From Neurospora tetraspora (taxonomy: Eukaryota; Ascomycota; Sordariomycetes; Sordariales; Sordariaceae), in NCBI RefSeq assembly GCF_033439725.1, contig NW_026944389.1, forward strand, positions 744,001 to 808,000: 64,000 bases of DNA. The letters are read 5' to 3'. Below the pieces are notes generated by a model. It did not search any database. It saw only the letters and a list, made by a program, of their open reading frames with translations, and had not been told where the DNA came from. Positions 51,272 through 61,939 of the stretch are shown in pieces; the stretch's first letter is position 1, and each line of letters begins with the position of its first letter. The position numbers were made by a program, and so were the translations under genes.

Positions 51272-53161
51272 GTGTATTTCTCTACTAGCCTAGAGGAGTG
51301 TTACTGAAGCGAGCGCGCACTTTTTCTTACGTCCCTATGGTCATGCCAATCTTCAAAAGCTCTACTACGTACGACATTCACATGCGTGAAACACAGCAAT
51401 TGGGTTGTCTGCGTGGGAACGGGTTAGCATAACTGGTGGAGATGGATGAGAAAGTGCCATCGTTGTTTCATCGGACATGACGGAAATGGGTGGAGTTAGT
51501 TTCAACCAGGACAAATTCGCGGCCATGACGGAAGTAAGTGGAGTTGGGAAATGTACTTGTGCTATTATCGATATCCATACCGGGGTTTTCTCGGTCGGAC
51601 TCCTCTTTACATAACGGCTCTGCTGGTTTACAAAAAAAGTTAATGGCTTGGTTGAAGTTTCGTCTGCCTAAAAAAAGAAAAGCAATAATGTATAACTATC
51701 ATGACCTTGAATGAACGTTCTGTTTGGTGCCGCGGCCCCCTTTCCTTCTTTCCATTTACACGTTGCATTCGAGTGCTCAAGCTGCCAGGGGCTCGTCTCG
51801 TCCATCATGGCGTTGTCACGAACAGCACCGAGCTACAATCCCATCACGTCCATCTATGCCAATTCAGATAAGATATGGAAGTCAGTCGCAGGCGGGCGGA
51901 CCACCGGAGATAGCGGCAAGATCAAGAGATGTCAGATACTGACCACTGCGCCAAACACCCAAAAATTGGAGCTCCATCGAGGTGATGGAGTAGTGCCAGC
52001 TCTGAACCCCCTATATTTGACAAGAGAAGCCCAAGTGGACTCTCCTTCTAATTATACCCACATCCGTACCCGTACCCATCACCCGTTGCTCCCGAGCGAG
52101 CGGTCGAACGGCCGGGCCCGCCGGGCTGAACGGAACAGGCGTTGGTGCGATGCCGCCGGCAATCTTTAACTTCAGTTCGACAGCAACCACACCCAGCACC
52201 AACTTCGTCGACTCGGCCTCAGCTTCCAAGTGACAACGCATCTGGATTCTCCGGGTGACAGGCACGTTCTCGACCATTATCCATCGACAGCGTTCCGGGG
52301 ATACCTTGCAGCTTGCTCAACATGGAATAACGAAATTGCAGTTCTGCCAATGAACACTCTGCCCCGGGCACGATCACCAGTCCCCTTACACCCGTTGGAC
52401 AGCCACAATGAACAAGTACAATCGAATGGATGGTCAACGTCACTACCCAGTGTACCCACGATGCCACAACGTCACTACCCAGCGCACCCACGATGCCACA
52501 AAAGCAAGCTCAAGCTCTCGGAAAAATATCACTCCAAACAACATTGTCGAGTCCTTAGCGAACAGCAATGAGCAATCATCTGTCACTGGTTCAAACTTTT
52601 CCTTTTTTTGGTCACAACAGCAGCACAAGATCAAAGCAAAACTAGGAACTCCTTTTGACTAATACTGTCTGACTATCTCTGTTACTTCTTAGCTTTTTAC
52701 ACAATCCCTTTTTCGAACCCAACTCCATCTGCCAATGGCAGTCTTCCTATCGCTATGCCTAGTTACTATCACCGTCCGTCCCATTTGCCGTCCTGCCTTC
52801 AAAGAACTCTTTAAAGCACTACCTAGACCGGGCCGTTGAGTAGTCCTCCTTCTTCTTGTCACCCCTCTGCGCTGTCTCACAACCACTACACTATACTATG
52901 TCTTGTACCTTCATATCGTCAGATAGATACCTTAACCACCCGATCCGGCGATCCGTTCCATCCTTTGCCATGGGCCATACCAAACCATACTATCCCCATC
53001 CCCATTCTGCCCGATAGGCTGGGTACCTTCCCTCCTTATGAGTACACCCCGAGGGAGTAGCTCACCCTACCTACAAAAGATACATAAAATGATAATTAAT
53101 GCCATTCATAAGTTTCCACTCCCATCCGCCATCCCCCATGACTAAAGGGTACCTAGAGGTA
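51272..53161. other. Intergenic between mdh and a convergent gene
   Basis: No supported gene in nearly 1.9 kb. A plus-strand frame at 51711-52169 lacks recognisable features. Short direct repeats stand at 52435-52498. CCTAGAGGTAT at about 53152 repeats the phrase common in the paralogue array. Confidence 0.4.
52435..52498 (+). repeat. Two 32-bp direct repeats
   Basis: Units starting CAACGTCACTACCCAG at 52435 and 52467 differ at two positions, both C/T. Confidence 0.8.
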
Positions 53162-54721
53162 TCAAGGCCCCCCAGTCATAACCGTCACCACTTCCACCGT
53201 CTGCCCATTAACCACCACCTCCTGTCCCGGCACCACCGTCTCCCACTCCACATTATTCTCCGACTGTGCCTTTGGACTTGGACTCTTTTGTGCCTGTGGG
53301 CCCTCCGATACCGATACCGATGTGCTCGCCGCAGCGGTAGCGGAAGGGGTGGTATTCACCGCAGGAGCCGGAACCGGAGGGGTAAAAGTAATAAAAGAAG
53401 TAGTCGTAGGAGTCAAAGCAGCCGGAGTCGAAGCAGCGGGAGCAGGGACCACAGCCTCGGAAGGAGTAGTCTCACTCTCAACCGGCACCAAAACCGTCAT
53501 CACCGTCGCCTCCTTATTCCCCACCTGTCCAGCGGACACGGTAAGCAAGCTCGTCACCACACTGTCACTGGCCCCGGCAGCCGCAGCCGCAGTGTTCACC
53601 ACCACAGGCCCCGGGTCAGGAGCCACGGGAGCCTCAGCAGCCGAGGTAGTAGCAGGGACCACAACCGACAAAACCGTCGCCTCACTATTCCCAATCTGCC
53701 CAGCGGGGATGGTAACCAAGCTCGTTGAGACCTCGGCCGAAGGAAACGTAATGGTTGTTGTCACGTTCATCGTCATGAGTATGGACTCGGTCGTTTGGCC
53801 GGGGAGTGTGATTCTTGTTACGCCATCTGGCTGGTCTCCTTCCTCTTGTTGCTGCGTTGTCACCTGAACCTGCGGACTCGGACTCGGACTCTCACTCGGA
53901 CTCGGACTCTCACTCGGACTCGGAGCCGGCGCCGCTGCCTTCACAAGCGTACTAACCAACGCAGCATACTGCCCGCCAATCGCCACATACTCGGGATGAT
54001 CGGCGTCCCAGACGAACATGTGCACCTCGTCAATGTTCTTGGCTTGCCAGTCGCCTGAGCCGACGGCGATGCCGTCGAGGTCGGAGCGGGTGGCGCGGAT
54101 TTGGCCGGGGAGGAGTTGGGGTTGTTGTTGTTGTTGCTGGGTGGTGGCGGGGGCCGGGGGGGCGACTGGGGCGGGGGCGGGGGTGATGGTGGCCGTCAGC
54201 GTCCGGTACGAAGTCGAAAGATTGGCATCCTCCACGTTTTCCAACTCTCTCTTCCCCTTCCCTATCTCCGGCTTGGGTGTAGGGAGTCCCGTAGGGATTC
54301 TTCTCCAGTCCTTATTCTCGACGGATCTCTTGCCCTTTATGTTCTTCCCCTTGTAGCCGTTGTGTTCCCACATGTCCGGTTCCTCCCACATATACCAAGT
54401 TTTGTAATCCTCGTGAAAGTTAACGGGCGTCTTGGGCTTCGGCTGCGGGGATGAGGAGGGGACAGAGGGGACGTCGTGGACCGTCTCTACGGCCTTGGAA
54501 GACGGGGACGAGGACGGGGCATCGTGGACCGTTTGAGTGACAATAACAGGAGAAGGAGCGGTAGTGGTAAATGTTTCCCCGGCCGTCACAGTGGAAGTGA
54601 AAGATCGGGTAATGGTTAATATGCCCTTGGTGTGAGCATTGGGGGCAGCAATGGCGGAAAGGATTTGCCCGATCAGAAGGGCGGCGTAGACGAAGAGGTA
54701 GACCAGCGTGATGGATATCAC
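53162..54721 (-). CDS. Hypothetical secreted or membrane-anchored Ser/Thr/Pro-rich protein
   Basis: The frame gives about 519 residues from a GTG at 54721; a stop lies just upstream, so a first exon with the true ATG is probably missing and I cannot place it. The start (ITLVYLFVYAALLIGQ...) is a signal peptide or anchor ending AIAAP. Then come a Thr/Ser/Pro-rich stretch, a middle part with dibasic sites (GKRSVE, GKRELE), an aromatic segment (YKTWYMWEEPDMWEHNGY) and a poly-Gln run. A folded-looking block (QIRATRSDLDGIAVGSGDWQ...) is followed by low-complexity SPSPSES. A segment TSLVTIPAGQIGNSEATVLS is duplicated later as TSLLTVSAGQVGNKEATVMT. A heavily O-mannosylated cell-wall or secreted protein is likely by composition; I recognise no family. 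Confidence 0.6.
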   Translation of the reverse strand: MISITLVYLFVYAALLIGQILSAIAAPNAHTKGILTITRSFTSTVTAGETFTTTAPSPVIVTQTVHDAPSSSPSSKAVETVHDVPSVPSSSPQPKPKTPVNFHEDYKTWYMWEEPDMWEHNGYKGKNIKGKRSVENKDWRRIPTGLPTPKPEIGKGKRELENVEDANLSTSYRTLTATITPAPAPVAPPAPATTQQQQQQPQLLPGQIRATRSDLDGIAVGSGDWQAKNIDEVHMFVWDADHPEYVAIGGQYAALVSTLVKAAAPAPSPSESPSPSESPSPSPQVQVTTQQQEEGDQPDGVTRITLPGQTTESILMTMNVTTTITFPSAEVSTSLVTIPAGQIGNSEATVLSVVVPATTSAAEAPVAPDPGPVVVNTAAAAAGASDSVVTSLLTVSAGQVGNKEATVMTVLVPVESETTPSEAVVPAPAASTPAALTPTTTSFITFTPPVPAPAVNTTPSATAAASTSVSVSEGPQAQKSPSPKAQSENNVEWETVVPGQEVVVNGQTVEVVTVMTGGP

Positions 54722-55822
54722 GGTGGTGATAGACGACTTGGTTAGGTCTTATGATCAGAAAATAAGTTGGATGTATTGGGAAAGAAGAGGGTTGTTTTGA
54801 TGATGAAGACCTCGGAAGGAAAATGGTCTGTGGCTCGGGCAAGCTGGCTGGATCAGACATAGGGTTTCGATAGGGTTTCGGCGGACGTGGCTTCATGCTG
54901 CTTCGTGGCATTTTCCATTCGCATGTCCGGCCTGGTCATGGCTACCTTACCTACATCCTGTTTTCTTGGTGGCGACATGTCCAGACCAAGTCACCAAGGG
55001 CATAGATGCAGCAACATCTTGGCCGGACGGCAGCCTCCTTGAGATTCCAAGGTTGAGGTTGCTCGAGCATTGACGGGTAGGTAGCCCATAAACCGACTGG
55101 TCGATTGCCAGGACAATCACAAATTTGAGTCTTCAACAGTTCAACTCATGGCTCTTGGAACGGCTTCAGGCTTCCCATTTTCTGGAAGAAAGGAAGAACC
55201 ATGATATATGCGCCTAGTCATTGGGAAGTTCTGGTGGTAAAGTTGATAGACGTGTCATCATTGCTATCACGGAGGAGGCGGAGAGGTATGCCTTGGGTCT
55301 TGCTTCAAGGAAAAAAAAATTGATCTGTACAATGCAGGGAGAAGTCCGAGAGGCATACCTGCAGCGACTTGACATTGATAAAACAAGCAACTGATTGCCC
55401 GGCCGGCTGGTCAGTGACTCCTTTGCAGCTTGGACTGACCGGCAGCATCAAAACTCCGTGCTTTCATGCACCCTCCGAGGGCGGAAGAACAGGTGTCGAC
55501 TCGTTATCTCCGTCTTTCGTGAACATCACCGAAGAATCCTCTCGCCGGAAACGAGACTGGTGTTGCCAATCTGAGCGACAATTTGACAAAGTTCACTGAA
55601 TCTTCAACGGGACTGAACCACCCATTGTTCGTGGAGTAAGAGTCCTTTCTCATGCCAATGGGTATCACAAATTCTTGTTCGTGTTGTAGAAAGAAAACAA
55701 GAAAGTCAAAAATACAATGTCGAAAGGATCGACAACTCACAACAACCTCTCAATCTCCTCGCATCCCTCCGCAACTTCTTTCCTCCGCCCCGTTCCCCCC
55801 TCCCCCCAGAGCAGACAACACC
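54722..55822. other. Intergenic, divergent or leader sequence
   Basis: The left part probably holds the leader, and perhaps the first exon, of the Ser/Thr-rich gene; a minus-strand frame with ATG at 54911 runs through it but splices nowhere clearly. No other gene is supported. Confidence 0.35.
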
Positions 55823-56158
55823 CTAACTAATCACCTTCTCAGTCTTCTCCTTCCCATCATTCCCCACCCCCGTCTGCTCAATCTTCCTACAAGTCCTCAA
55901 CTTCGAATTACAAACCATGCAATAACACCCATCATCATGACACCCGCAGTCATACGCCTCGTGGTCGCCATCCCATTCCTTCTGCGTCATCATCCTCTTG
56001 GGCTTCTCACCACCGCCTTGGTCCTTATCAGCTCCCGCATAAGCTCCTGCATCAGCGTCATTCTCGCCAGGGATAGCGACCCGATGCGTACCCTTATCCT
56101 GCCCCTCCTTCAAGCTGCGACCAACCTTCCCCTTCGTCGGCACCTGCACAACCTTGGG
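55823..56158 (-). other. In-frame extension of the Cys-rich gene beyond its TAA, with a twelfth module
   Basis: After the TAA at 56159-56161 the same frame stays open for about 111 codons: PKVVQVPTKGKVG, several charged residues, a dibasic site (KPKRMM), and a Cys block YDCGCHDDGCYCMVCNSKL followed by RTCRKIE, then a stop. The spacing C-x5-or-less-C-x-C-x2-C-x6-C matches the six-Cys modules of the upstream protein. Three explanations are open: a nonsense mutation (a CAA to TAA change would do), stop-codon readthrough, or a short unrecognised intron removing the TAA. Confidence 0.6.
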
Positions 56159-59100
56159 TTATTCACGAGCTTTAAGTTTGTCCACCGGCTTCATCTTCGT
56201 CCTTCCCGCACCTCCTTTCGTCCCGTTGACAACCGTGTGAGGAGTAATCGTTGGCGGTGCGGCAACGTCGATAGCTTCCGGCTTGGTATCCTCCTCCGAG
56301 GAGACCGTAGCACCGGAGTCCCGCTTCTTCTTGGAATTGGTAAAGAACTTCCTTTGGTCCAAGCTGCAGCTCTCATTGGGAAACTTCTTGCATCGAAGGC
56401 AGTAACACTGATCTTTGTCAAAGCAGAAGGCGCCCAGGGCATTCTCGCATTCGAAGCCCTTGTTCCTCTTTTCCAAAACCGCTTGGTTATTGGGAATGGG
56501 AATGGGGCTCCGGCGACCAACCGTAAGCGGATGGCCAAACGAACTGGTTCTGTGAAGACCCGAGCCACCACCACGCTTCTCGTTGATCAAACTCTTCTCA
56601 TCATAATGCACCACATCACCCCCCTCGATGGTCAACAGCTCATCATGATCATCACCTAACTGCTCAACCCCATTGTCATCCCTCCTCTTTGAACGGCCCC
56701 CTCCGATCTTCCTGACTCTGCAATTGTTCAGAGCAATTTCGCAATGGAAACAGAAGCAGCCTTCTTCGAAGCACAACCCGCCCACCGAGTTACGGCAGGT
56801 AAGTTGGATTTTTTTGTTGTTTGCTATCACTTGGCTGTAGATGTGCATAACATAGTTGGGCATATTCTGTGGTTTTGGGTTGGTGTTCACCTCACTGCCA
56901 AATGTGCGGGCTTTGAGGAGGTTGTCGAGGAAATCCGTCAGGCCGCGCTTCTGATGCGCAGGAGTGTCTTCGGATGCCTCAATCAAGGAGTCGTCTTCGG
57001 CGTCGCTGCCGTCGATGGTATCCAAACGGTCTCGCTTCCTCTTCTTGTCGCCGACGCCATCCCTCTGCGCAAAGTTGCAGTTGTCTGGCCAGCGCCGGCA
57101 CTGGAGGCAGTAGCAGTAGCCGTTGATGAGACAAAAGCCGGCGATCATGCCCGTCTCCTTGCATTCGACTTTTCGGGTGCCGAACCCGTTGTTGCCGCGA
57201 GCAAAGAGCTCATGGTCGTGGTCGTTCTGCACGTTCAACTTGCGCTTTTCCATGGCTGGTGCGACACCGTTGGCGTCCCGTTCAAGAACGCTGGCCTCGG
57301 GCAGGTGCTCCTCCACCTCCATCTTGACCTCCACATCTCTCTTCTTCCCATCTTCCGTGTCATTGCCAGGAAGGAAATCCCGCTTGCGGGGGCCCAAAGC
57401 CTTGACTACCTCCGCAGGTAGCGTCACGGCGACATCAAACTGGAGGGGCGGGTTGGCCCTCCTGAACTTGGTCTCGAAGTCGGACTCGAAGTCGGACTCG
57501 GGCTCGACAGAATCAGAATCAGGATCGCGGCGTTTCGGCTTCTCACCATCCTTGATTGGCCAACCACCGTTTACTGGCTTTCCGTTCTCACCCTTGACCA
57601 TGCAGCCACAAAAATCTTCGGCAATACATACCATTTTGGCTTCCTTGTTTGCGCAGTAGTATCCTGGGCCACCTGTTGGGCCGTCGTTCCGGCGGCCCAC
57701 AGTGGGGGATATGATGTTGTAAACGTTCGTGGCTTGGGAGTCAGAGTCGGAGGTGACGTCTCTCTTGTCCGCTGGCTTCTCGTCTTCTTCCTTCTCCTTA
57801 TCCTCGCTGCCATCACTGTCCTCGTTGTCTGAGTTGGAGCCGGAGTCCTGAACAGGCTTATCGCCCTTCACCATCGTCGTCACTGATTCTCCAGTCCCGG
57901 TCTGCTCCGTCTCGTCGGTGTAACACCAGCATTCAGTACTTTTGGACTGCTCGCACATGATCTTTGCTCTGGGGTCGGTGCAGTAGTAGGTTGAAGCTAA
58001 TTTGCGGGTAAGAAGATCTCCGCTGAGTTCACTGAGAGGGACCAAGTCTGCCTCATCTTCCCCTGCGGAAACATCGCGCTTCTTATTCTTGATCGCCTCG
58101 TCCATGTCATCCAAGTGGGCCTTCTTACCGTCCCATCTCCACCCGTAGCATCTGCATTCTTTGGGCTTGTTTCTATTGCGACCGCACCGTACGACCCAGT
58201 CCGAGTTGGAGCAGTGGTAATCTAAAAAGTTGGACGTATCCGCGCGACGGGCAATAGGCATGCTGTTGTGGTCATCAACGTCTGCGGGCAGATACGAGCC
58301 ATACGAGCCAGAGTCAAAAGCGTTGATGTCCTCGATGCTGTCGCGCTTCTTGCCGTCCCTGGCGAGATGATACGAGCTAGAGTCAACAGCGTCAGGAGAG
58401 TCGTCGACGCCGTCGGACAGGTCTCGCTTATGTTTGGGGGCGTCGGAATCATCCTTTTCCGCCGGCCCCATGATCTTCAAATAGTGGAAGCCCGTCGTGG
58501 CATTCTTTTGGTATGAGGCGCAGCTGCATGTCTCGATGGTAATGTTGCGGATATCGTTGCAGAAGGGGAATTCATGAGTCTTGGTGCATTTGATGCCTGG
58601 GTGGCCGGGGCTGCGGCGTTGAACGTCAACGTCAAGACCTCGCTTGGTCTTCTTGATCGGCTTCTCCGTATCCCCAACCCAAACTCCAAAGCGGCCATTA
58701 GCATTCTTTTGGTTCTTATCCCAATGGCGACACCACAACGTATCCTCAGGACAATCGTAGTAGTTATAATCTTTGCAGGTGACTAGGGACCCTTTGTTGG
58801 GGCAGTGGTAACTGGGTAATAGCATAAAAGCATCGAAGCGGGAATTGGAGCGACGTTGGGCAACATCGGAGACGGAATGGAAGTCGAACATTGCCTTGTT
58901 CATGTCATCTTGACTCAGCTCTTGGGGCCCAGGGGCGCGGCGGTTGGGCGAACTGGCTGGGGGGTGGTGGTTCCAGTAGTCGCCGGTGTGTGACTGGGGA
59001 CCGCGGCGGTTGTGAGAAGTGGGAGGGAGATGGGAAGGGAGATGAGACTTCCAGAACTCGGCGGTGTGGGAGCTGCGGCGGGGGAGAGAGTGGACGGGGA

Positions 59101-60253
59101 GGAAGTCATAGTCGCCGTCGAGACCGGAGGCGGAGGCGGAAGGGGGAGAGAGGGAGCGTTTGGCGCCGTTCTTTGCCTTCTCTTCTTCGGCCTTCCCCTT
59201 CTGCTCCGCCGCCTTCTGCTCATCCCTCTGCTTCTCCCAACTCCAGTCCGAGCCCCCATTAACCGGCTGCTCATCGAGCTTCATGCCGTCCTTCCAGCAG
59301 CTACACACCTCCGTCGTGAGACTACACCTCATCGCCGCATTTGGCGTGGCACAGTGCAAGTCGTCGGCAATCATGCGGCGGAATATGTCCCTTGGAAGAA
59401 GGTGGAATTCTTCTTCGGAGACGGTGAAGTCATCCTCATCCTCGACAAGAACCGCACGGATGGGGGTAGAAGTGGATGGCCCATCAAGAGAGCGTTTCAA
59501 AGGTGTGCCGTCGCTGTCACGAACAGGGATTTCCCTCTCAGCTTGGGCACTCCACATTGTACGCCAATAGCAGGCGCACTCATTAGGCTTGTCATCCTTG
59601 CAGCCGAAAAAGAAACTTTTGTGAGGGCAGTGGTACCCTTCAGGGAGGGGACGTATACGGCGGGTGAGGAAGTTCAAGTGAGACTCGGAAGAGGAGGAGC
59701 CATCCGATAGATCCTCCTTTCTATGCGGCGTTTCGGTCCGCTTGTCCTTGTGTCGTGAGTCGTAGTCGTGGTTCGCCGCACGAACGATGTTGGCCGCTAA
59801 GGGAGGGATCACGCTCCTCTTGGCCTTGGGCTTATCAGGGGTAATGGCTGTGAACTTGCAGTCCTCAGAATACGAACCACTCTTGCATTCTGCGCAGAGA
59901 CATTTGTCCTCTTCGACGCAGAGACGGCCGGAGTTGCCGGAGCAGGTGCCATCTTGGCGGGTAGTCAGATGGGAGCTGGTACTCTCATCGTCAGAGGCAT
60001 CATCGTCAGAGACACCGTCTTCAGAGTCAGACGTGGTATGATCGGACTCGTTAGCAGCCGCTGACACCTCAGGTCGAAGACCAACAATCGTAGTGGTGGG
60101 ATGGATGATGTTGGAGACGGTTGCGGCACTAACGATGACGGTGTCCTTCTTGCCGACCGCGGTGTTGGTGAAAGTATTGGGGATGATGGGGGAGGCGGTG
60201 ATGGGGACCGTCGCCAGGAGGGCGGAGGCCGCGAGCGTGAAGACCAGCTTCAT
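56159..60253 (-). CDS. Secreted modular Cys-rich protein with multiple dibasic (kexin-like) sites
   Basis: A 1364-residue frame starts at ATG with a clear signal peptide (MKLVFTLAASALLATVPITA, cut near residue 20). Eleven Cys modules follow. Seven four-Cys modules start near 209, 301, 484, 556, 681, 758 and 867, all with exactly eight residues between the first two Cys and mostly ending C-x-C. Four six-Cys modules (104, 1031, 1153, 1269) read C-x7-9-C-x5-C-x-C-x2-C-x5-8-C. Linkers are acidic and disordered, with repeated Lys-Arg sites, often KR followed by S, D or G (146, 253, 366, 538, 610, 637, 726, 831, 972, 1103). By analogy with fungal Kex2-processed repeat proteins it could be cut into separate Cys-bridged peptides; it might also stay whole in the wall. 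I recognise no named family. The frame stops just before a twelfth module. Confidence 0.8.
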   Translation of the reverse strand: MKLVFTLAASALLATVPITASPIIPNTFTNTAVGKKDTVIVSAATVSNIIHPTTTIVGLRPEVSAAANESDHTTSDSEDGVSDDDASDDESTSSHLTTRQDGTCSGNSGRLCVEEDKCLCAECKSGSYSEDCKFTAITPDKPKAKRSVIPPLAANIVRAANHDYDSRHKDKRTETPHRKEDLSDGSSSSESHLNFLTRRIRPLPEGYHCPHKSFFFGCKDDKPNECACYWRTMWSAQAEREIPVRDSDGTPLKRSLDGPSTSTPIRAVLVEDEDDFTVSEEEFHLLPRDIFRRMIADDLHCATPNAAMRCSLTTEVCSCWKDGMKLDEQPVNGGSDWSWEKQRDEQKAAEQKGKAEEEKAKNGAKRSLSPPSASASGLDGDYDFLPVHSLPRRSSHTAEFWKSHLPSHLPPTSHNRRGPQSHTGDYWNHHPPASSPNRRAPGPQELSQDDMNKAMFDFHSVSDVAQRRSNSRFDAFMLLPSYHCPNKGSLVTCKDYNYYDCPEDTLWCRHWDKNQKNANGRFGVWVGDTEKPIKKTKRGLDVDVQRRSPGHPGIKCTKTHEFPFCNDIRNITIETCSCASYQKNATTGFHYLKIMGPAEKDDSDAPKHKRDLSDGVDDSPDAVDSSSYHLARDGKKRDSIEDINAFDSGSYGSYLPADVDDHNSMPIARRADTSNFLDYHCSNSDWVVRCGRNRNKPKECRCYGWRWDGKKAHLDDMDEAIKNKKRDVSAGEDEADLVPLSELSGDLLTRKLASTYYCTDPRAKIMCEQSKSTECWCYTDETEQTGTGESVTTMVKGDKPVQDSGSNSDNEDSDGSEDKEKEEDEKPADKRDVTSDSDSQATNVYNIISPTVGRRNDGPTGGPGYYCANKEAKMVCIAEDFCGCMVKGENGKPVNGGWPIKDGEKPKRRDPDSDSVEPESDFESDFETKFRRANPPLQFDVAVTLPAEVVKALGPRKRDFLPGNDTEDGKKRDVEVKMEVEEHLPEASVLERDANGVAPAMEKRKLNVQNDHDHELFARGNNGFGTRKVECKETGMIAGFCLINGYCYCLQCRRWPDNCNFAQRDGVGDKKRKRDRLDTIDGSDAEDDSLIEASEDTPAHQKRGLTDFLDNLLKARTFGSEVNTNPKPQNMPNYVMHIYSQVIANNKKIQLTCRNSVGGLCFEEGCFCFHCEIALNNCRVRKIGGGRSKRRDDNGVEQLGDDHDELLTIEGGDVVHYDEKSLINEKRGGGSGLHRTSSFGHPLTVGRRSPIPIPNNQAVLEKRNKGFECENALGAFCFDKDQCYCLRCKKFPNESCSLDQRKFFTNSKKKRDSGATVSSEEDTKPEAIDVAAPPTITPHTVVNGTKGGAGRTKMKPVDKLKARE

Positions 60254-61939
60254 GCCGAAGGTCTGTTGGGGGTTTGTCTATGCCCCAGGTATGAGTGTAT
60301 GGTGTTTCTGTTGTGCTTAGTAGGGGAACGGGTATAAGGGGACGTGCTAAGGGGACGGGTCATGGGAATATCTCAGAGAGAGAGACGGAGGAATGAAGCG
60401 GAGGGTGGAGGATCACTTACCAAGTGGTTTAAATACGGACTTTCCGACGACTGAACACGATCGAGCCCATGACCCTTTTCTTTCCATAGGGGTTGAATAG
60501 CCCATTGAGGTTTCTGAAGCACACTAGGACTCATGGCATGGGAGGGACTGTGCCGATCCAGGCAGGCGATACGCTGGGCATCATGGCGAAAGAGTTGCAA
60601 ATTGAGGTGAAAGCATATCCCGTTGCCTTAAGTTGGAGGCTATTTCGAGATAAAGAGAACCCAGCACTGAGTTTCGGAGGGGCGGCTTATTGTTTTGTTG
60701 ATGACAAAGGCCACCCGGTATCGCGGCGGTCTAGGATGGTTTGTGCAACCATGGTGACGAGACCGATCATTCCTCCACGGGCTAGAACAGCAGCACGAAG
60801 GCTTGGTGCAATATGGCAAAGTTTCATCCAAAAGATGTCAGCCGAAGTCCGCCACTTGAGCTCACTAGCAAAAATGAAGAGTCGTGAAAGAAGGCAACAC
60901 GAAGCATGGGGACTTGGCTTAATTGGATGCTTGCCAAGAAGAACAGCCGATGAGAGAGAGTTGAGTTCCCGCCCGACTGAAATGGAATACATACAGCACT
61001 TTGGAGTAGGCTCGGCCACGACTGCCGTACGTGAGAACTTGAGCCAGGGAGGTCACGCTCCTTACTGGACTCGGACTCTGGCTGGGGAAGATGAAGAGCT
61101 GACAGTGCGGATGATGACGCTGGTAAGCCTAACGGCTACGGGCCCAAGGCGGGAAAACATTGAAGTAGAATAATGTTTGACCACCCGGGAAGCATTCTTC
61201 GGCACAATGATCCTCTTAGTGCATGGAATGGGACCGTCACGGGAGAGTGTCTTTGTTGATGTTGTTCATGTTGCACAAACAGCCAACCCTAACCCGGGAG
61301 TGATGAGAGTGCTCGAGCCCTGGGGCCTGGAGTGACAGCGGCAGAGACTGACAGCCCCCGCCAGCGCCAGCGCGAGCGACAGTGACAAACAGCAGCATGC
61401 TACGGCCTGGAGTGGTCAGCACACCCTCTGCGCTCAATGATGAGGACGAGGAAGCAGGACTCAGAAAAGTGTAAAAGGGCTTGTATATGCGAATTGTGAC
61501 GAGAGCAGTTGGCGGATCGGAGTAGTCGGCTTGGGTCGTCTGCCGTTAAGGCATTTTTGCAGTGCTGGGAATCTCTTGAGTCTGGCGACGTCGACTCGGC
61601 CATGTCTTTTCGCGGTTGTGTGGCCCGTGCTTGCGGGAAGGCACAGACCTCTCCGCCAAGAATACAGCGCCTAGACCGCCAAGACTGCAGACACTGACCT
61701 CTTGATTGCGCTGTGACAGAACTGGAGGAAAGAACAACATCGTCATCGATTGAAATTCCCCTTTTCAGTCACGACCCAAGAGAACATCCATCTGGTGCTT
61801 CGCGCGATTGCTCTTGCCTCTCACTGCTTTGATTCTCACTCAATTACTCCAACCTTACCGTCGCAAAAGACAGCAGCGCTTTCCCCGCGCTGCGCACCAT
61901 TGGCCAAGGTGGAGTCCTGGTTGCGACACGCCCCAAATC
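60254..61939. other. Intergenic, divergent promoters; one unsupported frame
   Basis: Left is the promoter of the Cys-rich gene, right the promoter of the antiporter. A plus-strand frame opens at a TTG at 60493 and has an ATG at 60538; to 61173 it would encode 211 residues (MGGTVPIQAGDTLGIMAKEL...). No domain, signal or typical codon bias supports it, so I do not call it a gene. Confidence 0.4.

Noticed and set aside
60493-61173. Possible 211-226 residue protein between the Cys-rich gene and the antiporter
   Set aside because: It opens at TTG, has no domain or signal and no housekeeping codon bias; kept only as a note in the intergenic entry.
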